DNA of 64,000 nt, taken from assembly GCA_963920665.1 (NCBI GenBank), contig OY987265.1:3539001-3603000 (forward strand), written 5' to 3'. The position numbers were made by a program, and so were the translations under genes. The stretch comes from Straminergon stramineum. Its lineage: Eukaryota > Streptophyta > Bryopsida > Hypnales > Calliergonaceae. This document shows positions 61,025 through 64,000 of this stretch, one piece after another (the stretch's first letter is position 1; each line of letters opens with the position of its first letter). A model generated the notes under the pieces. The model did not search any database. It was not told the origin of the DNA and worked only from the letters and a program-made list of their open reading frames with translations.

Positions 61025-61969
61025 CTATAACTTTTGATTTATAAGCCCAATGCCCAAACCAAAAAACATTGTCATAGAATTCTTGATTTCAATTGTACCC
61101 CTTATTTTTAAAATTTTAAAAAAAAATTTATATTTAAAAATCAATTTCATTAATATGTCACACTTTTAGGTTTAGGGGTTTTTTATACTAAATACCGGTT
61201 CAAATTAATGATTTTTTGCTGAAATTTCTGTGGTATATTTCTATAGTGGGTAGACATGTCCCTACTAGAGGGCATAAAAAAAAATTATTTTATGTCCTCC
61301 ATGTTTACGCATAGAGGCCTCCCTTATGAGTGCACTTATAAACATTAGAAATCTTTTTTACCTCATTTTTTCAACCAAATCTCATCACCATGAAGTCTTT
61401 TCCAATGTCAAATTTTTAGTTTTTTTGAAAATTTATTTTTCTATTTTCTACAAATTAAAATGTCTCAATTGAATTTTCTTCACCAGAATTCTATGTCCCA
61501 AAAGCTATCCCAATAAATACAATTGGGACATTTTAATTTGTAGAAAATAGGAAAATAAATTTTCAAAAAACTAAAAATTTTCCATTGGAAAAGACTTCAT
61601 AGTAATGAGATTTGATTTTAAAACTGAGGTCAAAACCATTTCTAATGTTTACAAATGCACACACAAGGGAGGCCTCTTTGCACACACGTGAAGGACATGA
61701 AATAATGTTTTTTTAGATGCCCTTTGGTAGGAACATGTCTACTTACTATAGGAATATACCACAAAAATTTCAACCAAAAATCATTAATTTGAACCGGTAT
61801 TTAGTATAAAAAACCCCTAAATCTGAAGTGTGATATATTAATGAAATTGACATTTAAATATAACATAATTTCTAAAAATTTCTAAAAAATAAGAAATATG
61901 ATGACAATCAAGTTAACTAGAAATGGATTTTTCATTTTTGGCATTGGATTTAAAATTCATAAGTTATAG
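61025..61969. repeat. Large foldback (inverted repeat) of about 945 bp
   Basis: Arms of roughly 450 bp are imperfect inverse copies around a centre near 61,497. Matching pieces include GAACCGGTATTTAGTATAAA on the right against the inverse of TTTATACTAAATACCGGTTC on the left, and TTTTAATTTGTAGAAAATAG near the centre. The right end, CATAAGTTATAGTG, is CACTA-like; the left is CTATAACTTTTG with the first bases changed. It is noncoding, and a transcript would form a long hairpin. Confidence 0.8.
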
Positions 61970-61974
61970 TGGAT

Positions 61975-64000
61975 GACAAGAGAATCACTCTAATTGTGAC
62001 AAGAAAACAAGCAGGTGTTTCTTACAATGACTCTGTTCTTCATTCAATCTTCCAACATAATCCAATCTTTTGTAATTAGGGATATACAAACGAGGAACCA
62101 TGGATGTGCTCAAGTTGAATGCCCAATTGTAGTGTAGTGGTGTGGACATTGGTAGTTGGTAAATGGGAGGATTCCCAAAATTTTGGAAGAGAGTTAGAAG
62201 CAAGTGGGGATTGTGCAAAAAACCAATCAACTTGATATTTTAGACCTTTGCAAGTCAAAAAGTAAGTTCTGTATGCCCAATTCAAATTATGCTAAATTTG
62301 TCCAAAACATTGCAAAATAGGAACAAATTCAAGTATAAACTCAATGCATTTATATAGATAGCATGATTTGCACTATAGCACTTTTGTTCAACTCTAGATG
62401 TAATGTTTACCCACTAGAAGCAAGGTTTTTCATCCCAACATGATGTTGGCTTTTCACATCGAGATGTCCATCATCGTCAATTGAGACGTGTCTTGATGCG
62501 TCAAGATCGCGTCCAAAAGTTGACGACCAAAAAAATTCTTTTTTTTCCAAAAGCTTGTTGTCTACTTGGATGGTCTATCTGTCCATGTTGACAACCTACC
62601 ATCCAAGTTGAAGGATGGACCGTCCAAAATTTTTTGGGGGGAGATCTTGACAGATGAGAGATTGAATCCTGATGTTTCGTGTGTTGATTGTTCATCTAGA
62701 CATGACGTAATGCTGAAAACCTTGATTAGAAGAGTACTATAGGGATTTGCTTGATGATATCAAAGAATTCTTGAGTGTTGCACTACAATGTTTAATCATG
62801 TGCAAGAAGTTTGGCCTTAGATTTAAGGAGAATTCTGAAGTGCACATGTCAAAGGGGGCTAAATGCTTGTTTCACAAAGAATCTAAGAATAATATTCCAT
62901 TTCATTCATAGGATGTGTTGAATTTTTTTGGTCTGTGCAAATTTTGCTCTTGGATTTTGCTCTCACTTTACAACATTAGTAATCAATTCTAGCATTTGGT
63001 ATTATCTTTGTGAGTTAGAAAATTCAAGTCTTCGTCATTTTGTGCAATTTTTGTGCAATTTTTGGGTTTTTAACTCAAGAATTTCTTGACTTTGAACTTC
63101 GTGATGGAACTTAGATTAAGGTTTGTAGGCAATGTATTGTTGCTCTTATATGTGTTAAATATTGAAACAAGATTAGTAAGAAGAGTTGTAGCCTGAGAAG
63201 GAGAAGATATGGTTTCGACATATGTTGTAGATAAGGCTTTTCAATTTGCCTTTGGAACATGTCAGTTGAGTCCTCTACATGTGTTAAAGGTGAGAGTCCA
63301 AAGGTACATGTATGCATATTTATCATGTTTTAGTTTTTAACTTACTTGACATGTTAGTTTTAAAAACATGCACATACTTTATCATGTGAGACAATGGTTT
63401 TTATCATTTTTATCATTTAAAATACATTATAGATTCTTGCATTATAAGAGAAGGTGAATGAGAACCTCATACAAATGTTGCTAGCCATTTGTCTTTAACG
63501 CTACAGAACCTTACTAGGTGATAATTATAATTTTTTCTTTGACGAAAGACCATATTCAAGTTTGTCTGATGTCTTTGCTTATTGGATCTTGTTGGACTCC
63601 ACCTACTTTGCATAAATTTGGTGTTGCAAATTTTGATTCAATTTGTAAAGGTGTGTATTCTATAAATTCTTTCACAAGGATATGGACATTACAAAGAAAC
63701 CCATGACTTGACTGAGTTCAGGTTTAGGGTTCCAATATATGATCTCTTTTTTGATTTTGTTGCATAAAGAGTCCTTGAATTGACTGAGTTCAAGTTCAAG
63801 GTTTTGAGTAGGCAATCTCTTTTTCTAGATTCTTGCATAAAAAATAATGGAATTGAGGGTTTAGGTGGTTTAGGTGGTTCTTGTTATTTACATTGTCCCG
63901 ACATAATTGCACAAATTATAAATAGATTTTTCTTGTCTTGGAGTTTTAACTCCTCAATTTGAGAGTTTTCTATGAATTTCTTACATTAGAAGGAGGTTAA
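61975..64000. other. AT-rich intergenic DNA to the window end
   Basis: No gene recognised. A diverged direct repeat of about 75 bp, each copy containing TTGACTGAGTTCA and ending in CTTGCATA or TTGCATA, lies at about 63,707-63,840. Confidence 0.5.

Overview
This window is nuclear DNA of a land plant. It carries a 27-exon NADH-dependent glutamate synthase, a beta-tubulin gene with introns at the two positions usual in plants, and plant-type transposons: a CACTA (En/Spm) element, a Ty3/gypsy chromovirus primed by initiator tRNA-Met, and several foldback MITEs. My guess is a non-flowering plant, perhaps a bryophyte. That rests on general impression only; no marker here fixes the lineage.

Layout. 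1-3.3 kb is intergenic, with a short inverted-repeat element, a GGGGAA microsatellite and then a GC-rich stretch that is probably the promoter and leader of the first gene. 4,093-17,795 (+) is the complete glutamate synthase gene, whose plastid enzyme makes two glutamates from glutamine and 2-oxoglutarate using NADH. Its introns hold a tandemly repeated copy of the first splice donor and two small foldbacks. 17.8-23.9 kb is gene-free: a degenerate pyrimidine-rich minisatellite in two blocks, split by foldback elements, one a CACTA-type MITE. 24,420-26,067 (+) is a complete beta-tubulin gene. 28.6-29.9 kb (-) is a decayed protein gene with three motifs resembling a rolling-circle (HUH) Rep.

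30,307-54,867 is a single CACTA transposon of 24.6 kb, bounded by matching termini (CACTRTAAGAAAA) and a GTT target duplication. It holds a transposase gene on the + strand (tnp2 domain, then DUF4218-like and DUF4216-like regions) and a divergent second gene on the - strand resembling the plant Ptta/En/Spm transposase family. Both keep their frames but contain premature TAG and TGA codons. A young, apparently intact Ty3 chromovirus (34,527-42,384) has inserted into an exon of the second gene. The right part of the CACTA element has five copies of a 41-bp hairpin module in two opposite-facing clusters, and a CGGACG-rich array.

54.9-64 kb is AT-rich and gene-poor: a probable LINE endonuclease remnant, unrecognised broken reading frames, a second CACTA-type MITE and a 0.95-kb foldback. 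Only glutamate synthase, beta-tubulin and the Ty3 polyprotein look intact. I saw no tRNA, rRNA or CRISPR.
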